The notes: a model not told the origin generated them from the letters alone. A DNA stretch of 64,000 bases from Tropicibacter sp. Alg240-R139 (GCF_900537075.1 NZ_UNRA01000003.1:503354-567353), one strand, 5' to 3'; positions 10,811 to 20,500 are shown, counted from the stretch's first letter. Program-made: numbers and translations.

Positions 10811-11617
10811 ATGATGCTGGAACTGGCAAGCAACAACGGTATTGCAAACACTAACGAGACCCTGACAGAAAGCCCGTTGGCGATCCGGGGTCTGACAGTC
10901 TCTTACGGTCAAAAGCCTGCGGTATTCTCTGTCGATATGACAGTGCAGGCCGGCGCGATGACGGCGATCATTGGACCCAATGGAGCCGGTAAGTCGACCA
11001 TGCTCAAGGCCGCGCTTGGTATTGTCAAACCGCTGTCGGGGCAGGTTACTGCCTTTGGCAAGTCACTGGACGACCAGCGCGCCCGCATTGCCTATGTTCC
11101 ACAACGTGCCAGCGTGGATTGGGATTTCCCAACCCGCGTGATTGATGTCGTTTTGATGGGGCTCTACCGAGAGCTTGGTCTACTGGGTCGACTTCGCGCA
11201 CGGCACAAGGCTAAAGCGATGGATTGTCTGAACCGCGTAGGCATGCGCGATTTTGCCGACCGCCAGATCGGGCAGCTTTCAGGCGGCCAACAACAGCGCG
11301 TGTTTCTCGCCAGGTCGCTGGCACAGGATGCGGACCTGTATCTGCTGGACGAACCCTTTGCTGGCGTCGATGCGGCGACCGAAAAGGCGATCATCGCAGT
11401 GCTAAAATCGCTCAAGGACGCGGGCAAGACGGTGGTTGTGGTGCATCACGACCTGGCAACGGTTACCGATTATTTCGACCACGTGTTCTTGATCAACACG
11501 CGCAAGGTGGCCGAGGGATCGGTGGGTGAAGCCTTTACCGCCGAAACGTTGCAGGCCGCTTATGGTGGCCGCCTTGCAACCGCGCAGATCGACCAGTTGT
11601 CGCGTGTGGTCGGCTAA
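10811..11617 (+). CDS. troB: Metal ABC transporter ATP-binding protein
   Basis: A 268-residue ABC ATPase that powers metal import by the neighbouring permeases. Walker A GPNGAGKST near residue 57, the Q-loop region YVPQRASVDWDFP (characteristic of metal-type ATPases), signature LSGGQQQRV near residue 155, Walker B LYLLDEPFAG and switch histidine VVVHHDL. It starts directly after the troA stop, so the two are cotranscribed. Confidence 0.95.
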   Translation: MMLELASNNGIANTNETLTESPLAIRGLTVSYGQKPAVFSVDMTVQAGAMTAIIGPNGAGKSTMLKAALGIVKPLSGQVTAFGKSLDDQRARIAYVPQRASVDWDFPTRVIDVVLMGLYRELGLLGRLRARHKAKAMDCLNRVGMRDFADRQIGQLSGGQQQRVFLARSLAQDADLYLLDEPFAGVDAATEKAIIAVLKSLKDAGKTVVVVHHDLATVTDYFDHVFLINTRKVAEGSVGEAFTAETLQAAYGGRLATAQIDQLSRVVG

Positions 11618-11636
11618 ACAGACGGACACTCGCGTC

Positions 11637-12842
11637 ATGCTCATCGATGCTTTGCTGTTGCAACTTGGCTATAATGCCACCTTGGTTGCCATTGGCGCTG
11701 CCCTGTTGGGTGTGTCCGCCGGGGTGACTGGCACCTTCCTGTTTTTGCGCAAACGTGCTTTGGTGAGCGATGCCATCAGCCACGCGACACTGCCCGGCGT
11801 TTGTATTGCTTTCATGATTATGGTCGCTTTGGGCGGGGATGGCCGCAACTTGATTGGCTTGCTGTTGGGATCGGCCTTGTCGGCTTGGATCGGGCTTTTG
11901 TGCCTCAACTGGCTGACCCGTAACACACGTCTGGCCGAGGATGCGGCCATTGGATCTGTCCTTTCGGTGTTCTTCGGCTTTGGCGTCGTTCTGCTGACGG
12001 TGATCCAGACCATGGGTGTCGGGCGGCAAGCGGGGTTAGAGGGATTCTTACTAGGGTCGACCGCAGGCATGCTTTGGGCTGATGCGATGATCATTGCGGT
12101 TGGTGGTGGTGCGACGCTGCTGTTGATCCTTTTACTGCGCCGACCAATGACGCTTGTGTCTTTTGACCCCGAACACGCTGCAGCCCGTGGCCTGCCCGTG
12201 GCGCGGATCGACTTGGCGATGATGGGGCTGGTGATGGCCGTGACGGTCGTGGGCCTAAAGATCGTAGGCTTGATCCTGATTGTGGCGTTGCTGATCATTC
12301 CACCAGTAACGGCGCGGTTTTGGACTGAACGTTCGGACCGTGTGGTACTTCTTAGTGGTCTGGCTGGCGGGATTTCTGGCTATGTTGGGGCCGCAATGTC
12401 GGCTTCTGCACCGAATCTGCCCACCGGCCCGATCATTGTTTTGGTCAGCTTCACCCTGTTTGCGCTGTCGATGCTTCTGGCGCCCAATCGCGGGGCGCTG
12501 GCTGCGATCCTCGGGCATCTGAAGTTTCAGCGCCGTGTTCACCTGCGGCAAGGTCTGCTGGCTCTGGCCCAGGGCCAACCGATCTATGAACGCTTGACGC
12601 TGCGCCTGTTGTCTCGCGCCGGATTAGCCCGCGCCGATGGGGTCGCGACCGAGTTTGGTCGTGCTCGTGCCGCTAAAGCTTTGCGTGACGAAAAGCGGTG
12701 GGAGGTGGTGCGCACCGATCAGGCGCATGAGGCGGCGGCGGCGCTTTATGATGGTCTCCGTGATATCGAAACGGTTCTGACCAAGGACCAGATCGCCGAC
12801 ATCGACCACCGCATCGGTGGCCCGCAGGAGATTCCGGCATGA
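11637..12842 (+). CDS. troC: Metal ABC permease with C-terminal DtxR/MntR-like domain
   Basis: A 401-residue protein. Residues about 1-290 form a TroC/ZnuB-type permease with eight or so membrane segments (LFLRKRALVSDAISHATLPG is the family block). The last 110 residues are soluble and resemble the helical second half of DtxR/MntR regulators: GVATEFGRARAAKALRDEKRWEV, then LYDGLRDIETVL and IDHRIGGPQEIP, where regulators have a helix-turn-helix end followed by the metal-binding and dimerisation domain. The ATG at 11637 gives a normal permease N-terminus; the longer frame overlaps troB by 90 bases. Its stop overlaps troD by four bases. Confidence 0.9.
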   Translation: MLIDALLLQLGYNATLVAIGAALLGVSAGVTGTFLFLRKRALVSDAISHATLPGVCIAFMIMVALGGDGRNLIGLLLGSALSAWIGLLCLNWLTRNTRLAEDAAIGSVLSVFFGFGVVLLTVIQTMGVGRQAGLEGFLLGSTAGMLWADAMIIAVGGGATLLLILLLRRPMTLVSFDPEHAAARGLPVARIDLAMMGLVMAVTVVGLKIVGLILIVALLIIPPVTARFWTERSDRVVLLSGLAGGISGYVGAAMSASAPNLPTGPIIVLVSFTLFALSMLLAPNRGALAAILGHLKFQRRVHLRQGLLALAQGQPIYERLTLRLLSRAGLARADGVATEFGRARAAKALRDEKRWEVVRTDQAHEAAAALYDGLRDIETVLTKDQIADIDHRIGGPQEIPA

Positions 12843-13768
12843 GCGGAGAAGAGTTTGTTCCCCTGTCTCTGACACCTTTGTTGATCGGGATTTTTGCCGC
12901 TGTGGCCTGTGCTTTGCCCGGCAATTTCTTGGTATTGCGCAAACAGGCACTGATCGGGGATGCCATCAGCCATGTGGTTTTGCCGGGCATCGTCGTTGCC
13001 TTTCTGCTGACCGGCGTGATTTCGGCCTGGCCAATGATGCTGGGGGCGGCAGCGGCCGCAATCGTTGCGGTGGTAATGATCGAAGCCATTCGCCGGCTGG
13101 GTCGGATAGAGCCGGGTGCGGCTATGGGTGTGGTATTCACCACGATGTTTGCAGGGGGTGTTCTACTGTTGGAGCAAACCGACACTTCGACCGTTCATCT
13201 GGACGTCGAACACGCTCTGTACGGCAATCTGGAAAGCCTGATCTGGCTGGACGCGGTTGGTTGGTCTTCGCTGCTGGATGTGCAGGCCCTGGCCGGCTTG
13301 CCGGTCGAGTTGGGTCGGATCGCCGCGACTTTGGCGGGCGCGATCGCCTTTATCTGGTTGTTTTGGCGGCCGCTCAAGATCTCGACCTTTGACGAAGGGT
13401 TTGCGTGCACGATGGGCATCCGCACCAATGCGTTGGGTCTGGCACTGGTTGTGGTTGCGGCCATTGCCGCGGTTGCGTCCTTTGATGCCGTTGGGTCGAT
13501 CATCGTGATCGCCATGTTCATCTGCCCTCCCGCTGCTGCGCGTATGATGACAAACCAGCTTGAACGCCAAATCGCCTGGAGCGTTGGATTCGCCGCTATT
13601 TCGGCCACCCTTGGTTATGTTCTGGCTGGTTATGGCCCGCTGTGGTTAGGCGCGGCCGATGCGGTGAGCGCTGCGGGCATGATCGCTACGGTTTCAGGCA
13701 TCATTCTGGCGTTGGCAGCGATGTTCGGTCCCTGTCGCAAACGAGCAGGCGCCCCCGCGCAGGCCTGA
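12839..13768 (+). CDS. troD: Second metal ABC permease
   Basis: A 309-residue integral membrane permease of the same family as the preceding gene, without a C-terminal extension. It has the block NFLVLRKQALIGDAISHVVLPG near residue 27 and about eight hydrophobic segments. The two permeases probably form the heterodimeric channel served by the upstream ATPase and binding protein. Last gene of the operon; the ATG overlaps the troC stop. Confidence 0.93.
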   Translation: MSGEEFVPLSLTPLLIGIFAAVACALPGNFLVLRKQALIGDAISHVVLPGIVVAFLLTGVISAWPMMLGAAAAAIVAVVMIEAIRRLGRIEPGAAMGVVFTTMFAGGVLLLEQTDTSTVHLDVEHALYGNLESLIWLDAVGWSSLLDVQALAGLPVELGRIAATLAGAIAFIWLFWRPLKISTFDEGFACTMGIRTNALGLALVVVAAIAAVASFDAVGSIIVIAMFICPPAAARMMTNQLERQIAWSVGFAAISATLGYVLAGYGPLWLGAADAVSAAGMIATVSGIILALAAMFGPCRKRAGAPAQA

Positions 13769-14055
13769 ACGTTGCGAGACCGGGCCAAGCCATTGCCCAA
13801 ACACGCCATTTGTAAACTCTATGTGACAAAGGGCTTAACATTTGTGCTCAGCCACCCCAGTTTCAGGTCATGGCAAGGGCAATTTTCAGCCCCGAAATGA
13901 CCACCACTCACTTAAGGCCCGGTGCCGCCCACATAAGTCTCGCTGAACACATCAAATGTCGCGATACCGGGGGCGCCGGGTCTTTCGCGCATAGACCCCC
14001 CTGGGCACAGCAAACGGGTGGCAGAATCGCGTCCGGCCATGCTAGGTCTAGCGGT

Positions 14056-15936
14056 ATGGCAATCCTTGACCCCAATATCAGCGGTTTTCGACCGGTTATC
14101 CGGCAACTAGACGACGCAGCAATCAATCGGATTGCAGCGGGTGAAGTGGTCGAGCGTCCCGCCTCGGCGGTGAAAGAACTGGTCGAAAATGCTATCGACG
14201 CTGGTGCGACACGGATCACTGTGGACATCGCGGATGGGGGCAAGACCCTGATCCGGGTGACAGATGACGGGTGTGGCATTTCACCAGAGCAATTGCCGTT
14301 GGCCTTGTCCCGCCATGCGACGTCGAAAATCGACGGCTCGGACCTTTTGGAGATCCACACTTTTGGGTTCCGCGGCGAAGCATTGCCATCGCTTGGGGCC
14401 GTGGGTCGGCTGACAATCACCAGCCGAGTACCGGGTGAAGAGGCTGCGACCATTCGTGTTGCGGGTGGGCAGGCTGTACCGGTCAAACCGGCGGCTCTGC
14501 GCACGGGTACGGTGGTCGAGCTGCGCGATCTTTTCTTTGCCACCCCTGCACGGCTCAAATTTATGCGCACCGATCGAGCCGAGGCACAGGCGATTACCGA
14601 CACGATCAAGCGTCTGGCGATGGCGGAACCTTCGATCGGGCTGACTCTGCGCGATGTTTCAGGTGGCGGCGAAGGCCGTATCGTGTTCCGTGCCGACGGC
14701 GAAAGCGGCGATCTGTTTGATGCCCTGCACGCCCGGCTGGCCCGCGTCATCGGACGCGAGTTTGCTGAAAACGCCCTGCGGATTGAATCCGAGCGGGACG
14801 GCATCCGGCTGTATGGCTACGCAGCTCTGCCGACCTATTCCCGTGGTGCGGCCGTGTCGCAGTACCTGTTCGTCAACGGACGGCCTGTGCGCGACAAGAT
14901 GCTGACCGGGGCGCTCCGGGCGGCCTATTTCGATTTCCTCAGCCGTGACCGCCATCCGGCGGCGGCCTTGTTTGTGGATTGCGACCCGACCCTGGTTGAT
15001 GTGAACGTCCATCCTGCTAAATCCGAAGTGCGCTTTCGCGATCCGGGCATTGCGCGCGGCCTTATCATATCGACCTTGCGCCACGCTTTGGCCGAGGCGG
15101 GGCACCGTGCTTCGACCACAGTGGCCAACGCCACTTTGGGCGCGATGCGGCCCGAGCCTGCACCACAACCCGGCCCGGCTCGCATATATCAGATGGATCG
15201 CCCGTCGATGGGGGCTCGGACTTCAGCCTATCGGGCCCAGGCACCCCAGCCGATGCCGACGCAGGGTTTCGCCGATTTGTCCCAGAGTTACTCGGGACAG
15301 ATGATTGACCCGACACCGGCTGTTGAAGAACAGGCGTCCGAGACACCTGTGGAACAGCTTCCGCTTGGTGCTGCCCGCGGGCAGGTGCATGAAAATTACA
15401 TCATCGCCCAGACCGCTGATGGTATGGTGATTGTCGATCAGCACGCGGCGCACGAGCGACTGGTTTACGAGAAACTCAAAACCCAGATGTCGGAAAGCGG
15501 CGTGGCCGCGCAAGCGCTATTGATCCCCGAGATTGTAGAACTGTCCGATGGAGACTGTGCTCGACTGTTGAAAGTGGCAGACCATCTGAGCAAATTCGGT
15601 CTGAGCATCGAAGCATTTGGCGGCAGCGCCGTGGCTGTGCGCGAAACTCCGGCCATTCTGGGTGAGGTGAACGCACGGGCGATGATTATGGATATTTTGG
15701 ACGAACTGGCCGACCAAGGCGAAAGCCAGATGGTGCAGGCCCGGATCGAGGCGATCCTGAGCCGCGTGGCCTGCCATGGTTCGATCCGGTCGGGTCGCCG
15801 GATGCGCGGCGAAGAGATGAACGCGCTGCTGCGCGAAATGGAAGCGACGCCCCATTCCGGCCAATGCAACCACGGACGGCCGACGTATGTAGAGCTGAAA
15901 CTGGCAGACATCGAACGGCTGTTCGGACGCAGTTGA
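14056..15936 (+). CDS. mutL: DNA mismatch repair protein MutL
   Basis: MutL links mismatch recognition by MutS to strand removal. The 626-residue protein has GHKL ATPase motifs: RIAAGEVVERPASAVKELVENAIDAGA near residue 27, DDGCGIS, and GFRGEALPSL. The C-terminal domain has DQHAAHERLVYE, matching the DQHA(X)2E(X)4E endonuclease motif, plus SGRRM and CNHGRPT, so it is predicted to nick DNA itself, as in bacteria without MutH. The frame is open 186 bases upstream (from 13870); I use the ATG at 14056 because family members begin shortly before IRQLDDAAINRIA. Confidence 0.95.
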   Translation: MAILDPNISGFRPVIRQLDDAAINRIAAGEVVERPASAVKELVENAIDAGATRITVDIADGGKTLIRVTDDGCGISPEQLPLALSRHATSKIDGSDLLEIHTFGFRGEALPSLGAVGRLTITSRVPGEEAATIRVAGGQAVPVKPAALRTGTVVELRDLFFATPARLKFMRTDRAEAQAITDTIKRLAMAEPSIGLTLRDVSGGGEGRIVFRADGESGDLFDALHARLARVIGREFAENALRIESERDGIRLYGYAALPTYSRGAAVSQYLFVNGRPVRDKMLTGALRAAYFDFLSRDRHPAAALFVDCDPTLVDVNVHPAKSEVRFRDPGIARGLIISTLRHALAEAGHRASTTVANATLGAMRPEPAPQPGPARIYQMDRPSMGARTSAYRAQAPQPMPTQGFADLSQSYSGQMIDPTPAVEEQASETPVEQLPLGAARGQVHENYIIAQTADGMVIVDQHAAHERLVYEKLKTQMSESGVAAQALLIPEIVELSDGDCARLLKVADHLSKFGLSIEAFGGSAVAVRETPAILGEVNARAMIMDILDELADQGESQMVQARIEAILSRVACHGSIRSGRRMRGEEMNALLREMEATPHSGQCNHGRPTYVELKLADIERLFGRS

Positions 15937-15997
15937 TTTTCCTGGATCCCCTCGCTAGAGGTTTGGGAAACAAAAAGAGAACAAGTGCGAGGCGCAG

Positions 15998-17236
15998 ATG
16001 ATCGAGATTGCAGGACAGACCTATTCGCTGGAGGATCCGATGGTCCTTTTGGCCCTTGGTGCGGCCGCGATCCTGTTGCTGATTGCTTTGATGGTGTTTC
16101 TCAGCCTGCGGGCGGCCAACCGCTCGGCCCGGATGGCGGAACCTTTGACGCAACAGATGGCGATTCTGGGCCAAAACGTACAACAGCTGGGCGCAGGTCA
16201 GGAGCAGCTGCGCGGCGGGTTGCAGCATGTCTCGGACACGCAGGCCAACGCGCAAGTTCAGGTGATCCAGACGATGGAAGCGCGCTTGGGCGATGTGCAG
16301 CAGCACATGAACGACCGGTTGGCGGACAATGCCATGCGCTCGGCGCGTGCTTTGGCCGAAATGCAGGAACGGATGAAAGAGAGCCTGCATGGCTCGTCGA
16401 AACAGACCGCGACGTCGCTGACGCAGCTGCAAGAGCGGCTCAAGACCATCGACAAGGCGCAGGACAACATCACCAAACTGTCCGGCGATGTGCTGAGCCT
16501 GCAGGACATTCTGTCGAACAAGCAAACGCGCGGTGCGTTTGGCGAAATTCAGCTGAACGACATCGTGTCAAAGGCGCTGCCGTCGGACAGCTATGCGTTG
16601 CAATATACCTTGTCGAACGGCAAGCGAGCGGACTGCCTGATCTATCTGCCCAACCCGCCGGGACCCATTGTGATTGATAGCAAGTTCCCGTTGGAAGCTT
16701 ATGAAGCGCTCCGCCGTGCCGAGACCCAAGCCGAGTTGAACGAGGCCGCGCGGATGATGCGCACGGCGCTGAGGGCCCACATCAAAGCCATTGCCGACAA
16801 ATACATCATCGAGGGCGAAACCGCTGACGGAGCTTTGATGTTCCTGCCATCCGAAGCGGTTTATGCGGAACTCCACGCAAACTTTCCTGAGATTGTGCGC
16901 GAGGGGTTTGCAGCACGGGTCTGGATCGTGTCTCCGACGACCTGCATGGCGACGCTCAACACCATGCGCGCGATCCTGAAAGATGCTCGCATGCGCGAAC
17001 AAGCTGGCGCGATCCGCAAAGAATTGGGGTTGTTGCACAAGGACGTCGAACGCCTGGGCGACAGGGTCGCCAATCTGGATCGTCATTTCGGGCAGGCAGC
17101 CAAGGATATTTCGGACATCAAGATCAGCGCGGACAAGGCCGGGCGCCGGGCGCTGCGGCTGGACAACTTTGATTTTGAGGAATTGGCCCCTGAGGACACA
17201 GGGTCAGTCGTGCCACTGACCAAACCCGGTGAGTGA
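15998..17236 (+). CDS. rmuC: DNA recombination protein RmuC
   Basis: RmuC proteins are membrane-tethered, nuclease-like factors that limit inversion and other rearrangements at repeats. This 412-residue protein has one N-terminal membrane helix (about residues 17-38), a long coiled coil (about 45-185), and the conserved RmuC core: RGAFGEIQLNDIV, ADCLIYLP, IDSKFPLEAYE, FLPSEAVYAEL and VSPTTCMATLNTM. It follows mutL by 61 bases on the same strand, probably sharing a transcript with it. Confidence 0.93.
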   Translation: MIEIAGQTYSLEDPMVLLALGAAAILLLIALMVFLSLRAANRSARMAEPLTQQMAILGQNVQQLGAGQEQLRGGLQHVSDTQANAQVQVIQTMEARLGDVQQHMNDRLADNAMRSARALAEMQERMKESLHGSSKQTATSLTQLQERLKTIDKAQDNITKLSGDVLSLQDILSNKQTRGAFGEIQLNDIVSKALPSDSYALQYTLSNGKRADCLIYLPNPPGPIVIDSKFPLEAYEALRRAETQAELNEAARMMRTALRAHIKAIADKYIIEGETADGALMFLPSEAVYAELHANFPEIVREGFAARVWIVSPTTCMATLNTMRAILKDARMREQAGAIRKELGLLHKDVERLGDRVANLDRHFGQAAKDISDIKISADKAGRRALRLDNFDFEELAPEDTGSVVPLTKPGE

Positions 17237-17371
17237 GGGATTGACCCACGGATAGGCGTTTCACGGGTTAAATGGTCGATGAAATGGGAACAGCCAGCCA
17301 ACTTTGAGTGAATTTCTATGTTTTCAGGGGTGTATTCTGCACACAAATACAGCCCCAAACGGAATTCCCTA

Positions 17372-18163
17372 ATGTGCCGATTTCTCGCGTGGACAGGTGC
17401 GCCGCGCTATTTTGACGAACTGGTCCTCAATCAGGAACAATCGCTGGTCGAACAAAGCCGTAATGCGATGATTGGCAAAACGCCGATCAACGCGGATGGC
17501 TTTGGTTTGGCATGGTATTCCAAGCGCGAGGTGCCTTGTTTCTACAAGGATACGAACCCGGCTTGGTCGGACGCGAACCTGCGCCAGCTAGCGCATCACA
17601 CCCAGTCGCGCATGTTTCTGGCGCATGTGCGCGCCTCAACGGGCACGGCCACGTCGCGCAACAATTGCCATCCGTTCGGGCACGGGCGATGGAGTTTCAT
17701 GCACAACGGGCAGGCAGGTGGTCACGAGCGCATCCGGCAAGAGCTGGATGGGATGATCCCACCCGAATGTTACGAGTATCGCTTGGGTGCGACCGAAAGC
17801 GAGGCGATCTTTCTGATCGCCTTGGGTGAACGGCTAGAGAGTGATCCAATCGGTGCGATGGCCCGCGCGGTAGGCCGGGTCGAGGTTTTGTCACGCCGCC
17901 GAGGTGATTTGCCCTTTATGCGGTTTGCGGCCTGTTGGTCAGATGGGCAGCGGCTTTTTGCGGCGCGCTACGCCTCGGATGGATACGCGCCCAGTCTGTT
18001 TCACCGACGCTGCGCACACGGGGTCATCGTGTCGTCCGAGCCGTTGGATGACGAAAGACAGAAATGGATCGAGGTTCCGGCTGGTTTGGCCATTGAAATC
18101 AGTGATGACAAGATCACCCGCCATCCGTTTGAGCCACCTTTGGTCCATGTTGAGGCAGCTTAG
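17372..18163 (+). CDS. Class II glutamine amidotransferase (YafJ-like)
   Basis: A 263-residue Ntn-type amidotransferase. The frame is open from 17318, but the ATG at 17372 begins MCRFLAWTGAP and places the nucleophile cysteine at position 2, to be exposed after Met removal. Other features are NADGFGLAWY, FLAHVRASTG and PFGHGRWSFMHNGQ, all typical of the glutaminase site. No synthetase domain follows, so the acceptor of the ammonia is unknown; YafJ-like proteins of this size are common and poorly characterised. Confidence 0.88.
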   Translation: MCRFLAWTGAPRYFDELVLNQEQSLVEQSRNAMIGKTPINADGFGLAWYSKREVPCFYKDTNPAWSDANLRQLAHHTQSRMFLAHVRASTGTATSRNNCHPFGHGRWSFMHNGQAGGHERIRQELDGMIPPECYEYRLGATESEAIFLIALGERLESDPIGAMARAVGRVEVLSRRRGDLPFMRFAACWSDGQRLFAARYASDGYAPSLFHRRCAHGVIVSSEPLDDERQKWIEVPAGLAIEISDDKITRHPFEPPLVHVEAA

Positions 18164-18476
18164 TTTCCTATTGTCGAGTGCATCGATTGAAGTACGAGGG
18201 AGCTCCCGCCCGTCGTCGATGTTTCTGACGAAACATCTCCTCCCGTAGGGCCCGGCGCCACGCTTCGCGTGGCGTGACACCTAAGACCGCCAGCGGTTCG
18301 AACGAAAATGCGTTTCGAGAACGGACCACACCACCAAAGTCCCGTCGCGTCACTGGTGTTCTCGGGATATTGGCGGTCGATCCCTGTGTGCTGGTTCTCG
18401 AAATGACATGACCGGTATTTTTGCACGCAGGAGCGGCCAGTCACACCGTGCGGATCAAGGACGGATGGAATGTACT
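18164..18476. other. Gene-poor 313-base gap rich in hairpins
   Basis: No convincing gene. Two perfect stems lie in tandem: GATGTTTC/GAAACATC with a TGAC loop at 18218-18237, and CGCCACGC/GCGTGGCG with a TTC loop at 18256-18274. A palindrome GGGAGCTCCC lies just before them. None is followed by a T run, so they are not simple terminators. A minus-strand frame of 61 codons (18168-18353) is arginine-rich and has no ribosome-binding site. Confidence 0.5.
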
Positions 18477-19244
18477 CTAAGTCGTCAGAGCCGTCTTGGC
18501 AGCCTCGGTTACTCCGGTCATGGCTGTCAGATAGGGCGCGGGACCATGGCTGATCCGTGCGACCCCCATGTCGGCGAGGGATTGGTGGTCTGGGGCCAAT
18601 CCGGTTTGCATGATGTTTACCGGCAATGACGTGGCTGCACAGAACTCGCCAATCAGGTCAGGCGTGACCAACCCTGGAACAAAAAGCCCGTCTGCGCCGG
18701 CATGTGCGTAGGCGCGCGCGCGCTCGATTGCTTCTGCCATAAGGTCAGAGTGCGCGTTGGGCTTAGCTCCCTGGAAGAAGACATCAGTTCGCGCGTTGAT
18801 GAAGACCGGAACACCAGTCGATTGTGCGGCCTTTCGCAGGGTGCTGATCTGCTTGGCTTGGGTTGCCGCAGCCAATAGTCCGGAGCCGTCGATAACACGG
18901 TCTTCGAAGTTTACTCCTACGGCACCTGCGGCAATGACGCGTTCCATGTTTGTGGCCAACGTGCTCAAGTCATCGGAATAGCCAGCCTCAAAATCGAAAC
19001 TTACCGGTAGGTCCACCGAGGCGGTGATGCGGGCCAGGATGTTCAGAGCAAATTCCAGCGGCATATCCTGCCCATCGTCAAATCCCTGAGCATGCGCGAG
19101 CGACCAGCTGCCAGTGGCGATTGCGGTGGCACCTGCCTTGGCAATAGCCTTGGCGCTGCCTGCGTCCCAGGCGTTATACAGGATCAATGGTGCACCGGGA
19201 CGGTGCAGTTCTGCAAAGGCGCGGGCAGTGTCAGATTGGCTCAT
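18477..19244 (-). CDS. Isocitrate lyase/PEP mutase family protein
   Basis: A 255-residue TIM-barrel protein of the isocitrate lyase/phosphoenolpyruvate mutase superfamily. Visible features: LYNAWDAGSAK near residue 22, the segment LPVSFDFEAGYSDD with acidic metal-side residues, GVNFEDRVI and FINARTDVFF. The usual KxCGH lyase loop is not seen, so it is likely a carboxyvinyl-phosphonate mutase-like or oxaloacetate-type enzyme of unknown substrate. Its ATG overlaps the stop of ada by four bases, so the two are coupled. Confidence 0.85.
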   Translation of the reverse strand: MSQSDTARAFAELHRPGAPLILYNAWDAGSAKAIAKAGATAIATGSWSLAHAQGFDDGQDMPLEFALNILARITASVDLPVSFDFEAGYSDDLSTLATNMERVIAAGAVGVNFEDRVIDGSGLLAAATQAKQISTLRKAAQSTGVPVFINARTDVFFQGAKPNAHSDLMAEAIERARAYAHAGADGLFVPGLVTPDLIGEFCAATSLPVNIMQTGLAPDHQSLADMGVARISHGPAPYLTAMTGVTEAAKTALTT

Positions 19245-20311
19245 GCGGGAATGCTTTCGGTTGTGGCGTATTGCCGTTCCAGGTCGATCAGTTTCTGTTT
19301 GCGCCAGAGCCCGCCACCATATCCGGTGAGCGAGCCGTCCGCGCCCATGACGCGGTGGCAGGGTATGACGATGGCGATTTGGTTGGCACCGTTGGCGCGG
19401 GCGATGGCTCGGGTGGAATCAGGTCGATCCATGCGACGCGCGATTTCTGAATAGGAATAGATGCTTCCTGCGGGCAATGTCTGCAACATGTCCCAGACAG
19501 CACAGGTGAACGGTGTGCCATGCAGTGCAAGGGGGATGTCGAACAGGGCCGAACGTCCGTGGAAATAGTCATCCAGCTGAGCCTGGACCCGGTCCGTGGG
19601 AGGCAGGCGGCCAAAACCAAGCGAGCCCTTGCAGGCCTTGTTCAGGCGCTTTAGTTCGGTCGGCAAAGCCTTGCGATCGGTGAATTCCAGCAGATGTAGG
19701 TGGGTGGTATCACTGACAGCGATCATCGGTCCCAGAGGCGTCTGGAACCAATCGGCCTTTAACAACGCATCTGATTGAAATGCACCGGGGGGCAATCCTA
19801 GGTGTCTCGCAAAGGCCGCCCGAAATGCGGCCCCCGAAGAAAACCCCGCGTCCAGTTGCGCGTCGATCACGCGCCCGTCTTGTGCCAGCGTCGTCAGCCC
19901 CGCATGCAGCCGGGTTTGCCGTGCCATTTCCAGAAAAGTCATGCCAAAGTGGCGCTTGAACGCCCTGCGGATGGTGGATGGGTCATGCCCCAGTGCGACC
20001 AGATCCCCTTCTCGCCAGCGACGGGATGGATCGGCTTCTAATGCGGCGATCAAGGCTTGTACTGCGGGATCAGCCTGCGCAGCGGGTTGCATGGGGTGAC
20101 AGCGTTTGCAGGGGCGAAATCCGGCTTCGATCCCGGCCCCGATAGTGTCGAAGAATTCGCAGTTCTCGCGTTTGGGTTTACGGGCTGGGCACGTTAGGCG
20201 GCACAAGATTCCGGTGCTGGTCACCCCGACAAAAGCGCGCCCGTCCCAGGCCGCGTCCCGGGCCAGTAAGGCGGCATACAACACATCATCATCAGGTAAA
20301 TCGAGTCTCAT
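19241..20311 (-). CDS. ada: Ada: bifunctional DNA alkylation-repair methyltransferase and AraC-type regulator
   Basis: A 356-residue protein with the full Ada order. The N-terminal zinc domain carries the phosphotriester acceptor cysteine in TCPARKPKRENCEFF and the CKRCHP pair. An AraC-like helix-turn-helix follows (about residues 85-190, RAFKRHFGMTFLEMARQTR), then the O6-methylguanine methyltransferase domain with active site IPCHRVMGADGSLTGYGGG. Methylation of the first domain turns Ada proteins into activators of the adaptive response. The downstream PEP mutase-like gene is coupled by a four-base overlap and would share that control. Confidence 0.95.
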   Translation of the reverse strand: MRLDLPDDDVLYAALLARDAAWDGRAFVGVTSTGILCRLTCPARKPKRENCEFFDTIGAGIEAGFRPCKRCHPMQPAAQADPAVQALIAALEADPSRRWREGDLVALGHDPSTIRRAFKRHFGMTFLEMARQTRLHAGLTTLAQDGRVIDAQLDAGFSSGAAFRAAFARHLGLPPGAFQSDALLKADWFQTPLGPMIAVSDTTHLHLLEFTDRKALPTELKRLNKACKGSLGFGRLPPTDRVQAQLDDYFHGRSALFDIPLALHGTPFTCAVWDMLQTLPAGSIYSYSEIARRMDRPDSTRAIARANGANQIAIVIPCHRVMGADGSLTGYGGGLWRKQKLIDLERQYATTESIPA

Positions 20312-20500
20312 GCTCAGACCCTAACGCGAAAGCCCGTATTTTGGGCGCTGGTTTTCGGGCGTCTATGTCACTTTTTTGGTGAGGAGAAACGGGGCAGTGC
20401 GGTTTGCGCAAGATCAAAGACAATCCAGCCTGCAGCGTAGAAAGATCGCAGACAGATCACAGAAAGATCAGAGACGAGACGCGAACAAGGGGATCAGAAG

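Noticed and set aside
13912..13989. Lasso-peptide precursor
   Set aside because: The short peptide has Gly followed by Asp eight residues later, but the leader is too short, lacks the conserved Thr and no maturation genes are nearby.
13908..14804. Long minus-strand open frame opposite mutL
   Set aside because: Serine/arginine-rich composition typical of antisense frames; mutL on the other strand is unmistakable.
18168..18353. Small arginine-rich gene
   Set aside because: GTG start without ribosome-binding site, many CGA codons, and the frame crosses two perfect stems; kept only as an observation.
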